Below, piece by piece: positions 18,860 to 26,284 of a stretch of 28,854 nt of DNA. The DNA is taken from contig CALHWR010000130.1 in the NCBI GenBank assembly GCA_938036665.1, positions 1-28,854 on the forward strand, read 5' to 3'. Every line of letters begins with the position of its first letter. The stretch's first letter is position 1. The notes beneath the pieces are model-generated. The model saw only the letters and a list, made by a program, of their open reading frames with translations. It ran no database searches and had not been told where the DNA came from. This DNA comes from an uncultured Collinsella sp. (GTDB taxonomy: Bacteria > Actinomycetota > Coriobacteriia > Coriobacteriales > Coriobacteriaceae). A program made the translations under genes and the position numbers.

Positions 18860-20809
18860 ATGGAGTCCTCCGCCTACCCGATGCTCTTTAGTCCGATCAA
18901 GGTCGGTACGACCGAGGTCAAGAACCGCGTCTTTATGCCGCCGGTGTCCACCAACCTGGCCGATCATGGCTATGTGACCGACGACTTGGTCGATCATTAC
19001 CGTGCCCGTGCCAAGGGCGGCGTGGGCCTCATCATCACCGAGGTCGTGACGGTCGAGCCTACCTATACCTACCTGCCGGGTGACATGTGCTGCTACGACG
19101 ACACGTTTATCCCTGGCTGGGAAAAGCTCGCCGCGGCCGTCCACGAGTATGGCTGCAAGATTATGCCGCAGCTCTTCCACCCCGCCTACATGGCCTTTAA
19201 CATTCCGGGCACGCCGCGCCTCGTCGCCCCGTCCTTTGTGGGCCCGTCCTATGCCCGCGAGGCGCCGCGCCCTATCACGGTCGATGAGATCCACGAGCTC
19301 ACGCATCAGTTTGGCGACGCTGCCGTGCGCATGCAGAAGGCCGGTGTCGACGGCGTCGAGGTCCATGCGGCGCACGCCCACGGCATGCTCGGCGGCTTTT
19401 TGACCCCGCTCTATAACAAGCGTACCGACGAGTACGGTGGCTCGCTCGATGCCCGCATGCGCTTCTTGCTCGAGGTCATCGCCGAGATTCGCGAGCGCTG
19501 CGGCAAGGACTTCATCATCGACGTCCGTATCTCGGGCGACGAGTACACCGATGGCGGTCTGACCCTCAACGACATGATCTACGTCTCGCGTCGCCTGGAG
19601 AAGGCTGGCGTCGACATGATCCACGTGTCGGGCGGCACTACCATCAAGCGCGGCTCCGCCATTCCCGCCGCCGGTACGCAGCAGGCCTCGCACGCCGCCT
19701 GCTCGCGCGAGATCAAAAAGCATGTGAACATTCCCGTCGCCACGGTCGGCCGCATCAATGAGGCATGGATTGCCGAGGAGCTGATCGAGGACGGCGCTGC
19801 CGACATCTGCATGATGGGCCGCGCCAATCTGTGCGATGCCGAGTTCTGCAACAAAGCGGCTGCCGGCAACGCCGACGAGATCCGTCCCTGCATCGGCTGC
19901 CTGCGCTGCCTGAACGGCATTATGTTTGGCAAGCGCATCTCCTGCACCGTCAACCCGGACGTGGAGCGCGACGAGGCCGGCTACGAGCCTGCCGCAGAGG
20001 CCAAGAACGTTCTGGTCGTGGGTGCTGGTCCTGCGGGTATGGAGGCAGCCTACATTGCCGCCAAGCGTGGCCACAACGTAGTGCTCGTGGATAAGCAGGA
20101 CGAGCCGGGCGGCGAGATGCGCATTGCGGCCGTTCCGCCGGCAAAGCAGGAGCTCACGCGTGTGATCAAGTATCAGTACCGTCGCTTGGCCGAGGCAGGC
20201 GTCACGTGCGTCTTTGGCACCGAGCTCTCGGCCGAGGACATTCAGCGCGACTACGCGGGTTACGAGGTTGTCCTGGCTTATGGCGCTGAGCCCATCGCTC
20301 CGGCCTTTATGCAGGGCTTTAAGCAGGTTATGACGGCCGACGACCTGCTGGGCGGCAAGGCTTTCCCGGGCAAGAAGATTGTCATCGTGGGCGGCGGCAC
20401 CGTCGGCTGCGAGACGGCCGATTACCTGGCCCCGTTGGTCAACGACCTGTCGCCGGCCAATCGCGACGTCACCGTCATCGAGATGACCAAGACGCTTGCC
20501 GCTAACGAGGGCGGCGCCGGTCGCGCGGTGCTCATCACGCGCATGCTCTCCAAGGGCGTTCACGTGCTGACCGAGGCCAAGGTGACCGAGATCACCGAGG
20601 ACACCATCTCGTACGAAAAGGATGGCCAGATCCACACCATCGCCGATGCCGATACGCTGGTGCTTGCCATGGGCTATCGTCCCAATACCAAGCTTGCCGA
20701 CGACCTTGCCGCTGCCGGTGTCTCCACCCACGTGCTGGGCGATGCCCAGAAGTGCGGCAACATCCGCGACGCCATCGGCGACGGCTACAAGGTGGCCTGC
20801 GAACTCTAG
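18860..20809 (+). CDS. NADH-dependent flavin/4Fe-4S ene-reductase (OYE / 2,4-dienoyl-CoA reductase type)
   Basis: A 649-aa cytoplasmic oxidoreductase. Residues 1-340 form the FMN TIM barrel of the Old Yellow Enzyme family (PMLFSPIKVGTTEVKNRVFMPP; VHAAHAHGMLGGFLTPLYNKRTDEYGG). A 4Fe-4S site follows: Cys344, Cys347, Cys350 and Cys362 (CIGCLRC...C). The C-terminal half binds FAD and NAD(P)H, with Rossmann motifs VVGAGPAGMEAAYIAA and IVGGGTVGCETADYL. Same architecture: 2,4-dienoyl-CoA reductase, trimethylamine dehydrogenase, bile-acid BaiCD/BaiH and the daidzein reductases of equol-producing Coriobacteriia. It should reduce an activated C=C bond; the substrate is unknown. A GntR regulator follows 209 nt later and may control it. 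Ribosome site GAAAGGAA; the ATG is at 18860. Confidence 0.88.
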   Translation: MESSAYPMLFSPIKVGTTEVKNRVFMPPVSTNLADHGYVTDDLVDHYRARAKGGVGLIITEVVTVEPTYTYLPGDMCCYDDTFIPGWEKLAAAVHEYGCKIMPQLFHPAYMAFNIPGTPRLVAPSFVGPSYAREAPRPITVDEIHELTHQFGDAAVRMQKAGVDGVEVHAAHAHGMLGGFLTPLYNKRTDEYGGSLDARMRFLLEVIAEIRERCGKDFIIDVRISGDEYTDGGLTLNDMIYVSRRLEKAGVDMIHVSGGTTIKRGSAIPAAGTQQASHAACSREIKKHVNIPVATVGRINEAWIAEELIEDGAADICMMGRANLCDAEFCNKAAAGNADEIRPCIGCLRCLNGIMFGKRISCTVNPDVERDEAGYEPAAEAKNVLVVGAGPAGMEAAYIAAKRGHNVVLVDKQDEPGGEMRIAAVPPAKQELTRVIKYQYRRLAEAGVTCVFGTELSAEDIQRDYAGYEVVLAYGAEPIAPAFMQGFKQVMTADDLLGGKAFPGKKIVIVGGGTVGCETADYLAPLVNDLSPANRDVTVIEMTKTLAANEGGAGRAVLITRMLSKGVHVLTEAKVTEITEDTISYEKDGQIHTIADADTLVLAMGYRPNTKLADDLAAAGVSTHVLGDAQKCGNIRDAIGDGYKVACEL

Positions 20810-20862
20810 TCAGCCCCTTGGTGCACGAGGAGAGGCGTCTCTGCGCCATCCGATAGCAAAAC

Positions 20863-20897
20863 AGCGGTGGTGTCCCGGGTTTCGGGATGCCGCCGCT
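20863..20897 (+). terminator. Possible terminator of the ene-reductase gene
   Basis: 15-bp stem AGCGGTGGTGTCCCG / CGGGATGCCGCCGCT including three G-T pairs, 5-nt loop. No real T-run, so possibly Rho-assisted. Confidence 0.5.
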
Positions 20898-20937
20898 TGC
20901 TCTTGCGGTGCTGGCGACGCGAGCGCGTCCTATTTCA

Positions 20938-20970
20938 CCTCAACTGAGGGAATGGGGGATGCGATAGTAT
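20938..20970 (+). promoter_or_regulatory. gntR promoter and small palindrome
   Basis: Extended -10 TGCGATAGTAT (20960-20970), 48 nt before gntR, identical to the one before the glnA-like gene. CCTCAACTGAGG (20938-20949), an inverted repeat of 5 bp, falls at the -35 position and could be an autoregulatory site. Confidence 0.45.
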
Positions 20971-21018
20971 TACGTGGTATTCGACAAACCGTGAGCTTCA
21001 TCCGAGGGCTTTAGCTTT

Positions 21019-21711
21019 ATGGAACAACACCAGCATTATCAGAGCCTGCAAGATCAGGCATACAGCGCATTGCGCTCCAAGATCATCTATGCCGAGCTCA
21101 AGCCCGGCACGCGTCTTTCGGCGATTGGCCTGGAAAAAGAGACGGGAATCGGGCGAACGCCCATTCGCGAGTCCTTTGTGCGTCTGCGCGAGCAGGAGCT
21201 GGTGGAAACGCGTCCCAAGAGCGGCACCTACGTCTCTAAGATCAGCATGGAGCGCGCCGAGAACGCTTGTTTCTTGCGCGAGAAACTCGAGAGAAGTGTG
21301 CTCATTAAATGCTGCTCTGCCGCCACGCCCGAGCAAAAGCATCGGCTCGGGCAGATTCTTGCCGAGTCTGAGTCGCTCGACCATAGCGAAACGCGTCGCT
21401 TTTTCGATCTGGACAACCTGTTCCATGAGACGTGTTTTGTGATTGCCGGTCGTCACATGTTGTGGGATTGGATGAAGAGCATCAACACGCATTTTGAGCG
21501 ATACAACTGGTTGCGTATGGTGTCGCAGGATTTGGATTGGGAGCCGATTCGTCGACAGCATCGCCGGATTCTCGAGGCCATTAAGAGGGGCGATACCGAC
21601 GCGGCGAGCTATCTGGCAGAGATACACCTGCACCTGATGCCCGAAGAACAGGGCCCGGTTATCGCCTTGTATCCCGACTATTTCGAGCTGTCCAAAGACT
21701 CGGCTATCTAG
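21019..21711 (+). CDS. GntR-family regulator, FadR/FCD subfamily
   Basis: A 230-aa transcription factor. The N-terminal winged helix (about 10-75) has the GntR pattern: QAYSALRSKIIYAELKPGTRLS, then LEKETGIGRTPIRESFVRL and LVETRPKSGTYVSKI. The C-terminal region is the all-helical FCD ligand domain: DLDNLFHETCFVIAG, RMVSQDLDW, RRQHRRILEAIKRGD; the Asp and His of these motifs usually bind a metal and an organic acid. GAGGG (21004-21008) stands 10 nt before the ATG. It lies between the ene-reductase and a LacI gene, all on one strand. Local control of the reductase is plausible but not shown. Confidence 0.9.
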   Translation: MEQHQHYQSLQDQAYSALRSKIIYAELKPGTRLSAIGLEKETGIGRTPIRESFVRLREQELVETRPKSGTYVSKISMERAENACFLREKLERSVLIKCCSAATPEQKHRLGQILAESESLDHSETRRFFDLDNLFHETCFVIAGRHMLWDWMKSINTHFERYNWLRMVSQDLDWEPIRRQHRRILEAIKRGDTDAASYLAEIHLHLMPEEQGPVIALYPDYFELSKDSAI

Positions 21712-21735
21712 CCCATCATCGCATCTGCTCGAGAC

Positions 21736-21768
21736 GCAAAACGATGCTGCTCACCTACAGCGTTTTGC
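21736..21768. promoter_or_regulatory. 8-bp inverted repeat before the second LacI gene
   Basis: GCAAAACG (21736-21743) and CGTTTTGC (21761-21768), 17 nt apart, 66 nt before the LacI start. Possible autoregulatory operator or hairpin ending gntR; no T-run. Confidence 0.35.
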
Positions 21769-21833
21769 AACCGAAATTATTAAAAATGCCTAAAATGGCT
21801 CAGACTGCCGACAATGGGGAAACGGGGTGCGCT

Positions 21834-22856
21834 ATGGCGCAGATGAGAATCAAGGACATTGCTGCCGAGGCGGGCGTGAGCCCGGCCACGGTCTCGCGCT
21901 ATCTCAACAACCGCCCCGGGCAGATGACCGAGGAAACCCGTGCTCGCATCGCGGCGGTTATCGAGCGCACTGGCTATCGCCCACGTGCCGCCGCACGCAA
22001 TCTACGCAGCTCACGCACCAACCTCATCGGCGTAATCTTGGCCGACATCGCCAACCCGTTCTCCAGCGCCATGCTTGAGGACCTTTCCGCCAGCGCCGCT
22101 GCGCGCGGCTGCTCGCTCATGACGGCCGTTAGCGGCAATGATCCTGCTAAGGAGGCCGAATCGCTCACCAGGCTTATCGATGCCGGCGTGGACGGCCTCG
22201 TCGTTAACACCTGCGGCGGCAACGACGAGGCGATCGCCGCGGCCGCGGGACGCCTGCCTGTCGTTCTGCTCGACCGCGATGTTGCCGCCGGCGGCATCGA
22301 TCTGGTGACCTCCAACAACCGTGAGCTGGTCGCCGGCCTGGTAGACGCCTTGGCCTCTGCAGGCAGCGAGCGTCTGTGCCTGCTCACCGAGGCGAGCGAC
22401 GACAGCCCCGTGCGTCGTGAGCGCGCCGAGGCCTTTGCCGACGAGCTCTCGCGTCGCGGTCTGACAGGCGAGGTCGTTACCCTGGCCGATGGTGGCGCCA
22501 CGGGCGTCGGCCGCCTGGACGAGGCCATCCGCGAGTACGCGGGTAAAAAGCTCGGCCTTATCGCCGTCAACGGCTTGGTCTTTCTGCGTCTGACCGAGGC
22601 GCTGGCGCAGCTGGGTCCCTCGCTGCCGGCGGGTCTCAGGATCGCGACGTTTGACGATTACCCCTGGAACCACGTGCTCTTTGGCGGTGTGACCACGGCC
22701 GCGCAAGACACCCTTACCATTGCCGAGCGCGTAGTCGAGCGCCTGTCCGAGCGCATCGACGTCGTTACCACTACGGTGGGCGATGCCGCAAGGCTAGCTC
22801 CCAAGCGCATCGTGATCCCCGGCCACATCGAACACCGCGCCTCGACCTCGCGCTAG
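21834..22856 (+). CDS. LacI-family transcriptional regulator (second)
   Basis: A 340-aa LacI/GalR-type regulator. Helix-turn-helix IKDIAAEAGVSPATVSRYLNN at the N-terminus, hinge PRAAARNLRSSRTNLIGVIL, then a sugar-binding core (DIANPFSSAMLEDL, DAGVDGLVVNTCGG, PVVLLDRD), ending near IVIPGHIEHR. The FDDYPW motif and the gluconate/ketogluconate-like core recall the KdgR branch, but no target operon is next to it. The start at 21834 (MAQMRIKDIA) follows GGGGAAACGGGG; an ATG at 21744 in frame adds 30 residues without homology. The downstream toxin-antitoxin has its own promoter, so this gene appears solitary. Confidence 0.88.
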   Translation: MAQMRIKDIAAEAGVSPATVSRYLNNRPGQMTEETRARIAAVIERTGYRPRAAARNLRSSRTNLIGVILADIANPFSSAMLEDLSASAAARGCSLMTAVSGNDPAKEAESLTRLIDAGVDGLVVNTCGGNDEAIAAAAGRLPVVLLDRDVAAGGIDLVTSNNRELVAGLVDALASAGSERLCLLTEASDDSPVRRERAEAFADELSRRGLTGEVVTLADGGATGVGRLDEAIREYAGKKLGLIAVNGLVFLRLTEALAQLGPSLPAGLRIATFDDYPWNHVLFGGVTTAAQDTLTIAERVVERLSERIDVVTTTVGDAARLAPKRIVIPGHIEHRASTSR

Positions 22857-22860
22857 TCTG

Positions 22861-22893
22861 TGTGATAATATATAGACAATGTCATACAGGAGG
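22861..22893 (+). promoter_or_regulatory. Promoter and ribosome site of the MNT-HEPN module
   Basis: Extended -10 TGTGATAAT (22861-22869) directly after the LacI stop, then an AT-rich ATATATAG patch, then AGGAGG (22888-22893) 5 nt before the ATG. The AT-rich stretch around the start site is a likely autoregulatory target of the RHH domain encoded here. Confidence 0.55.
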
Positions 22894-22898
22894 TATCC

Positions 22899-23393
22899 AT
22901 GGCTGCGTCTGTGCTGAGTGTGCGAGTGGACTCGTCAATTAAAGATTCATTTGCCGAGCTGTGCGAAGAACTTGGCATGACTTCGTCTGTTGCAGTCAAT
23001 ATGTTTATGAGACAGATGCTGCGCGAGCGTTCGCTGCCGTTTGTCCCTTCACTCGGTAAAAGCTCTGCGAGCGGAAGCGTCGCGGCGGGCATTTTGGATA
23101 CCGCTCAGATTGAGTCCGCTGTCCGTGAGGCGGCCAGCCCGATTCCCGCCATCAAAAGCGTGATTCTTTTTGGCTCGTATGCTCGCGGCGACGCGCGTGC
23201 CGATAGTGACATTGACTTGCGTCTCGAAGTCGATCGCGATCAGGGCTTTGGCCTTTTCGCGTTGTCGGCATTCGGCGAGGCGGTGCGCAAAGAAACTGGG
23301 AGGCAGGTTGATCTTGTCTCGAGCGACCATCTTGATGCCGATCTTGCCGCGGTAATCGAGCGCGAAGGAGTGATCCTTTATGATCGCGCGTAA
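22899..23393 (+). CDS. Antitoxin: RelB/DinJ-like RHH domain fused to MNT nucleotidyltransferase
   Basis: A 164-aa two-domain protein. Residues 1-50 resemble DinJ/RelB antitoxins (LSVRVDSSIKDSFAELCEEL, GMTSSVAVNMFMRQMLRE, RSLPF), a ribbon-helix-helix DNA-binding fold. Residues 70-164 form a minimal nucleotidyltransferase: FGSYARGDARADSDIDLRLE with Gly92-Ser93 and Asp104/Asp106, plus the third Asp in QVDLV (Asp138). In the MntA/HepT system of Shewanella, such an NTase silences the HEPN toxin by adding AMP to a Tyr. All three catalytic Asp are present here, so it should be active. The gene overlaps the HEPN gene by 14 nt. The known MntA antitoxin has no RHH domain; here it could provide operon autoregulation within the same protein. 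The fusion is continuous in one frame with no sign of sequencing error. Confidence 0.85.
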   Translation: MAASVLSVRVDSSIKDSFAELCEELGMTSSVAVNMFMRQMLRERSLPFVPSLGKSSASGSVAAGILDTAQIESAVREAASPIPAIKSVILFGSYARGDARADSDIDLRLEVDRDQGFGLFALSAFGEAVRKETGRQVDLVSSDHLDADLAAVIEREGVILYDRA

Positions 23394-23751
23394 GTCAGAC
23401 GGCCTCCGCGCCCAAGAGGTCTTGGACGCCATCTCTGAAACGAACGAGCGCATCAAGGCTTTTGATATCACCGAGGACCAGTTTCTGCATGCGAATGACG
23501 TGCGGACGAGGGCGTTGGCGGACTCCCTTTTGATGTGCGCGCTTAGGGTGACGGAAGAAGCGGGCAAGTTGTCGGAACGCTCGCAGCGGCTTCATCCCGA
23601 AATTGAGTGGCGTGGAATTATCGGCATGAGAAATTACCTCGCGCATGATTACGGCAATGTCGACCGATCGGTTGTTTGGGATGCGGTGACGATGGAGTTC
23701 CCAGCGCTGGAACGAGCGTGTAGGCAAATTGTTTCCGAATCTGAACGCTAG
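23380..23751 (+). CDS. hepT: HEPN-domain toxin, HepT family (DUF86)
   Basis: A 123-aa all-helical HEPN protein, predicted RNase toxin of the type VII MNT/HEPN pair. The diagnostic R-x4-H-x-Y motif is at the C-terminal side: Arg84, His89 and Tyr91 in MRNYLAHDYG. Arg and His are the RNase residues; the Tyr is the one AMPylated by MntA in Shewanella. Other DUF86 features are ALRVTEEAGKLSE and the HPEIEWRGIIGMRNYLAH run. The ATG at 23380 lies inside the end of the antitoxin gene, with GAAGGAG about 9 nt upstream, so the two are translationally linked. Acquired-island origin is possible but base composition is only slightly AT-richer than the neighbours. Confidence 0.88.
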   Translation: MIARKSDGLRAQEVLDAISETNERIKAFDITEDQFLHANDVRTRALADSLLMCALRVTEEAGKLSERSQRLHPEIEWRGIIGMRNYLAHDYGNVDRSVVWDAVTMEFPALERACRQIVSESER

Positions 23752-23804
23752 CCATTCGTTCGTGACCGCCTGTTCGCGCACGTTTTTTGAGCGCTTGATA
23801 CGCT

Positions 23805-23820
23805 TTAACCCTGCGGAAAC
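23805..23820. promoter_or_regulatory. Candidate GlnR box before the glnA-like gene
   Basis: TTAAC-CCTGCG-GAAAC fits the actinobacterial GlnR site gTnAC-n6-GaAAC in 9 of 10 positions that matter, missing only the first G. It is 65 nt before the start codon and the gene after glnA encodes a GlnR-like protein. Confidence 0.45.
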
Positions 23821-23827
23821 ATTTTTC

Positions 23828-23850
23828 TGCGATAGTATCTGCGGTATAGA
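23828..23850 (+). promoter_or_regulatory. Likely -10 elements of the glnA-like gene
   Basis: Two overlapping options: extended -10 TGCGATAGTAT (23828-23838), and TATAGA (23845-23850) with a T-rich -35 (TTTTTC, 23822-23827) at 17 nt. With the second, the GlnR box would centre near -45, a normal activator position. Confidence 0.4.
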
Positions 23851-23885
23851 CCAGTCGAAACCCGCCCGAAAGAAAGGGGAGCGAC

Positions 23886-25223
23886 ATGAACCAGCAGAAC
23901 ATCGATTACGTACTCCGCTCCGTAGAACAGCGTGACATCCGCTTTGTGCGTCTGTGGTTTGTCGACATTCTCGGCCGCCTCAAGAACTTTGCCATCAGCC
24001 CCGAGGACCTCGAGGTCGCATTTGAGGAGGGCATTGGCTTTGACGGCTCGGCCATCGAGGGCTTTGCCACGCCCGAGGAAGCCGACATGCTGGCGTTCCC
24101 TGATGCCTCGACCTTCCAGATTTTGCCGTGGCGTCCGAGCCACAACGGCGTCGCCCGTGTGTTCTGCGACGTGTGCACTCCCGATCGCGAGCCCTTCGCC
24201 GGCGACCCGCGCGCTGCGCTGCGCCGCATGTTCCATAAGGCCGAGAAGGCCGGCTATCTGCTCAACGTTGGTGCCGAGCTGGAGTACTACTATTTCCCCG
24301 ACGAGCGCACGCCCGAGCCGCTCGACAACGTGGGCTACTTCGATCTTTCGGTGAGCGACGCCGCGCGCGACCTGCGCCGCAACACGGTCCTTACGCTCGA
24401 GAAGATGTCCGTGCCCGTGGAGTACACCTTCCACGCCGCCGGTCGCTCGCAGCACGGCATGAGCCTGCGCCACGCCGAGGCCCTGAGCATGTCCGACGCC
24501 ATTACCACGGCCAAGCTCATCATTAAACAGCAAGCTTACGAGAGCGGTTGCCACGCCTCCTTTATGCCCAAGCCGTTGGCGGGCGAGGATGGCAGCGCCA
24601 TGTTTTTGCATCAGTCGCTGTTCGACCACGACGGCAACAACGTCTTTTGGGGCGAGGCCGACGAGAGGTACCATCTCTCCGACGTCGCCAAGCACTACAT
24701 GGCCGGTATCTTGGCGCACGCGCGCGAGATCAGCGCCATCACCAACCCCACCGTCAACTCGTACAAGCGCATCACCACGGGCGGCGACTCCGTGCCGCAG
24801 TACGCCACGTGGGGCCTGCGCAACCGCGCAAGCATGGTTCGCATCCCGGTCTACAAGCCCGGCAAGCAGCTGTCCACGCGCATCGAGCTTCGTAGCCCCG
24901 ATCCCATGGCCAACCCGTATCTGGTCAACGCCGTCACGCTGGCGGCTGGTCTCGACGGCATCGAGCGCAAGCTGGAGCTCCCGCTCGAGGCCACGGCCGA
25001 GACGCTCAAGCTCAACGACCGCCAGATGCTCGAGGCCGGTTATACGCCGCTGCCGCGCTCGCTTAAAGAGGCACTCGACGTCTTTGAGGACTCGCAGTTT
25101 ATGAAGGATGCCCTCGGCGAGCACATCCATAGCTTCTTCCTCAAAAAGAAGCGCGACGAGTGGCATAAGTTTGAGTCCACGATCACCGAATGGGAGATCA
25201 AGCACTACCTGGCGAACTCCTAA
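23886..25223 (+). CDS. glnA: Glutamine synthetase type I homologue with altered active site
   Basis: A 445-aa protein that aligns end to end with GSI-alpha glutamine synthetases. Present: beta-grasp start (VRLWFVDILGRLKNF), FDGSAIEGF, the metal pair in GAELEYYYF, MPKPL, NPTVNSYKR, RNRASMVRIP and RIELRSPDPMANPYL. But catalytic positions differ. The usual HHE is FHA (Ala184) and the usual QHE is QHG (Gly191), so two n1 metal ligands (Glu212 and Glu220 of Salmonella GS) are lost. The GSGMHxH motif is GSAMFLH, with Phe240 replacing the n2 His269. The GYE flap Glu327 is Asp301. No adenylylation Tyr motif is seen. Ordinary glutamine synthesis looks unlikely; it may be a regulatory or new-function paralogue. 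GGGGAGCG precedes the ATG. The GlnR-like gene follows after 50 nt. Confidence 0.85.
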   Translation: MNQQNIDYVLRSVEQRDIRFVRLWFVDILGRLKNFAISPEDLEVAFEEGIGFDGSAIEGFATPEEADMLAFPDASTFQILPWRPSHNGVARVFCDVCTPDREPFAGDPRAALRRMFHKAEKAGYLLNVGAELEYYYFPDERTPEPLDNVGYFDLSVSDAARDLRRNTVLTLEKMSVPVEYTFHAAGRSQHGMSLRHAEALSMSDAITTAKLIIKQQAYESGCHASFMPKPLAGEDGSAMFLHQSLFDHDGNNVFWGEADERYHLSDVAKHYMAGILAHAREISAITNPTVNSYKRITTGGDSVPQYATWGLRNRASMVRIPVYKPGKQLSTRIELRSPDPMANPYLVNAVTLAAGLDGIERKLELPLEATAETLKLNDRQMLEAGYTPLPRSLKEALDVFEDSQFMKDALGEHIHSFFLKKKRDEWHKFESTITEWEIKHYLANS

Positions 25224-25273
25224 TCGCGCTGGCTTGTCCCAGTACGATTGAGCTCATTTCTTTGGAGGCCGAT

Positions 25274-25936
25274 ATGTCCGAAAAGAGTGCCCTGTTCATG
25301 GCGCGCACGACGCGCTTCCACGAGTTTGCCCGCAGCTTGACGACCACCCTGGGTGTCGAGGTGAGTCTGGCCACCCCCGATTCGCCAACTGCGGCGCACG
25401 ACTTTGACCTGCTGATCCTCGATTCCGATGGCATCCGCAGCGACCGCATCGATCAGATTGCCAAGTGGCTCGACGATCGCGGCGGCGTTCCCATGCTGGT
25501 GATCGTCGACGACGAGGCGCTCGGTACCCTGCGCCTGCCGAATCATGCGCATGCCGACTTTGTATGTCCCACGGCGACGCCCAACGAGCTCAAGGCTCGT
25601 GCGCAGCGTCTGATGGGCGAGGAGGAGCCCGTCGCCTCCGATGATGTGCTCAACATCGATAACCTTGAGATCAACCTGGCCACCTACCAGGTGACACTCG
25701 ATAACGAGCCCATCGACCTGACGCTGATGGAGTACTCGCTGCTGAGCTTTTTGGCGACGCACCCCAACCGCGCCTACAGCCGCGAGGTGCTGCTGCACCG
25801 CGTGTGGGGCTTTGAGTACTGCGGCGGCACACGCACCGTCGACGTGCACATCCGACGCATCCGCTCCAAGGTGGGCCCGCAGATCGCGACGCACATCACC
25901 ACCGTCCGCGGCGTGGGCTATCTGTTTAAGGACTAG
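25274..25936 (+). CDS. GlnR-like orphan OmpR-type regulator
   Basis: A 220-aa response-regulator-like protein. The N-terminal receiver domain (1-115) is atypical: the acidic pair of real receivers is absent (residues read FMARTT), and the Asp equivalent to GlnR Asp50 is present (DLLILDSDG, Asp50). The C-terminal winged helix (about 126-220) is very close to actinobacterial GlnR: LTLMEYSLLSFLATHPNRAY, then SREVLLHRVWGFEYCGGTRT, VDVHIRRIRSKVG, VRGVGYLF. No sensor kinase gene is nearby, as for GlnR. The start at 25274 follows TTGGAGG. It shares a strand with the glnA-like gene, 50 nt away with no terminator between, so they form a probable nitrogen-response unit. Confidence 0.85.
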   Translation: MSEKSALFMARTTRFHEFARSLTTTLGVEVSLATPDSPTAAHDFDLLILDSDGIRSDRIDQIAKWLDDRGGVPMLVIVDDEALGTLRLPNHAHADFVCPTATPNELKARAQRLMGEEEPVASDDVLNIDNLEINLATYQVTLDNEPIDLTLMEYSLLSFLATHPNRAYSREVLLHRVWGFEYCGGTRTVDVHIRRIRSKVGPQIATHITTVRGVGYLFKD

Positions 25937-25957
25937 GGATAACCAGAAGACGATACA

Positions 25958-25985
25958 GGGCACCGGAGTTTTTCGGTGCCCTTTT
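25958..25985 (+). terminator. Terminator of the glnA-glnR unit
   Basis: 8-bp perfect stem GGGCACCG / CGGTGCCC, 8-nt loop, then TTTT. Confidence 0.88.
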
Positions 25986-26089
25986 CTCGCTTGTGGCAAG
26001 AATCATACCTTTTACCGACTGAAAGTGCGTCAGTAAAAACAATATCAAGCGTATAGCACTATCTGGCGAATAACATTTAGTTACTTGCC

Positions 26090-26284
26090 ATGGATTTGTA
26101 TAAATGGGATTACGTTGTTGATGCGAGCAAAACGATTTCGGGAATGATAACGCCAACGCAGGCGAAAGTTATCAAAGAGGCGAAAACCTACGCATGCGCG
26201 TTTCGGCAATGTTTTCTCCGGGGGGCTCCGGTCAAATGGCAGCGGGCACGCAATGGCAGTTGTGGGCTATGTGGCAATGTATAA
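26090..26284 (+). CDS. Short hypothetical ORF at the head of a decayed locus
   Basis: A 64-codon open frame (MDLYKWDYVVDASKTISG...) in AT-richer DNA. The first 36 codons read like protein (MITPTQAKVIKEAKTYA). The rest overlaps the peptidase fragment in another frame and ends in Cys/Arg-rich nonsense. It is probably the beginning of a gene joined to the peptidase remnant by a frameshift or deletion near 26185-26205. No good ribosome site (the start follows TTACTTGCC). Not recognised as any family. Confidence 0.3.
   Translation: MDLYKWDYVVDASKTISGMITPTQAKVIKEAKTYACAFRQCFLRGAPVKWQRARNGSCGLCGNV

Noticed and set aside
18803..20731. 642-codon antisense open frame over the ene-reductase
   Set aside because: Shadow frame; plus strand has complete FMN, Fe-S and FAD motifs.
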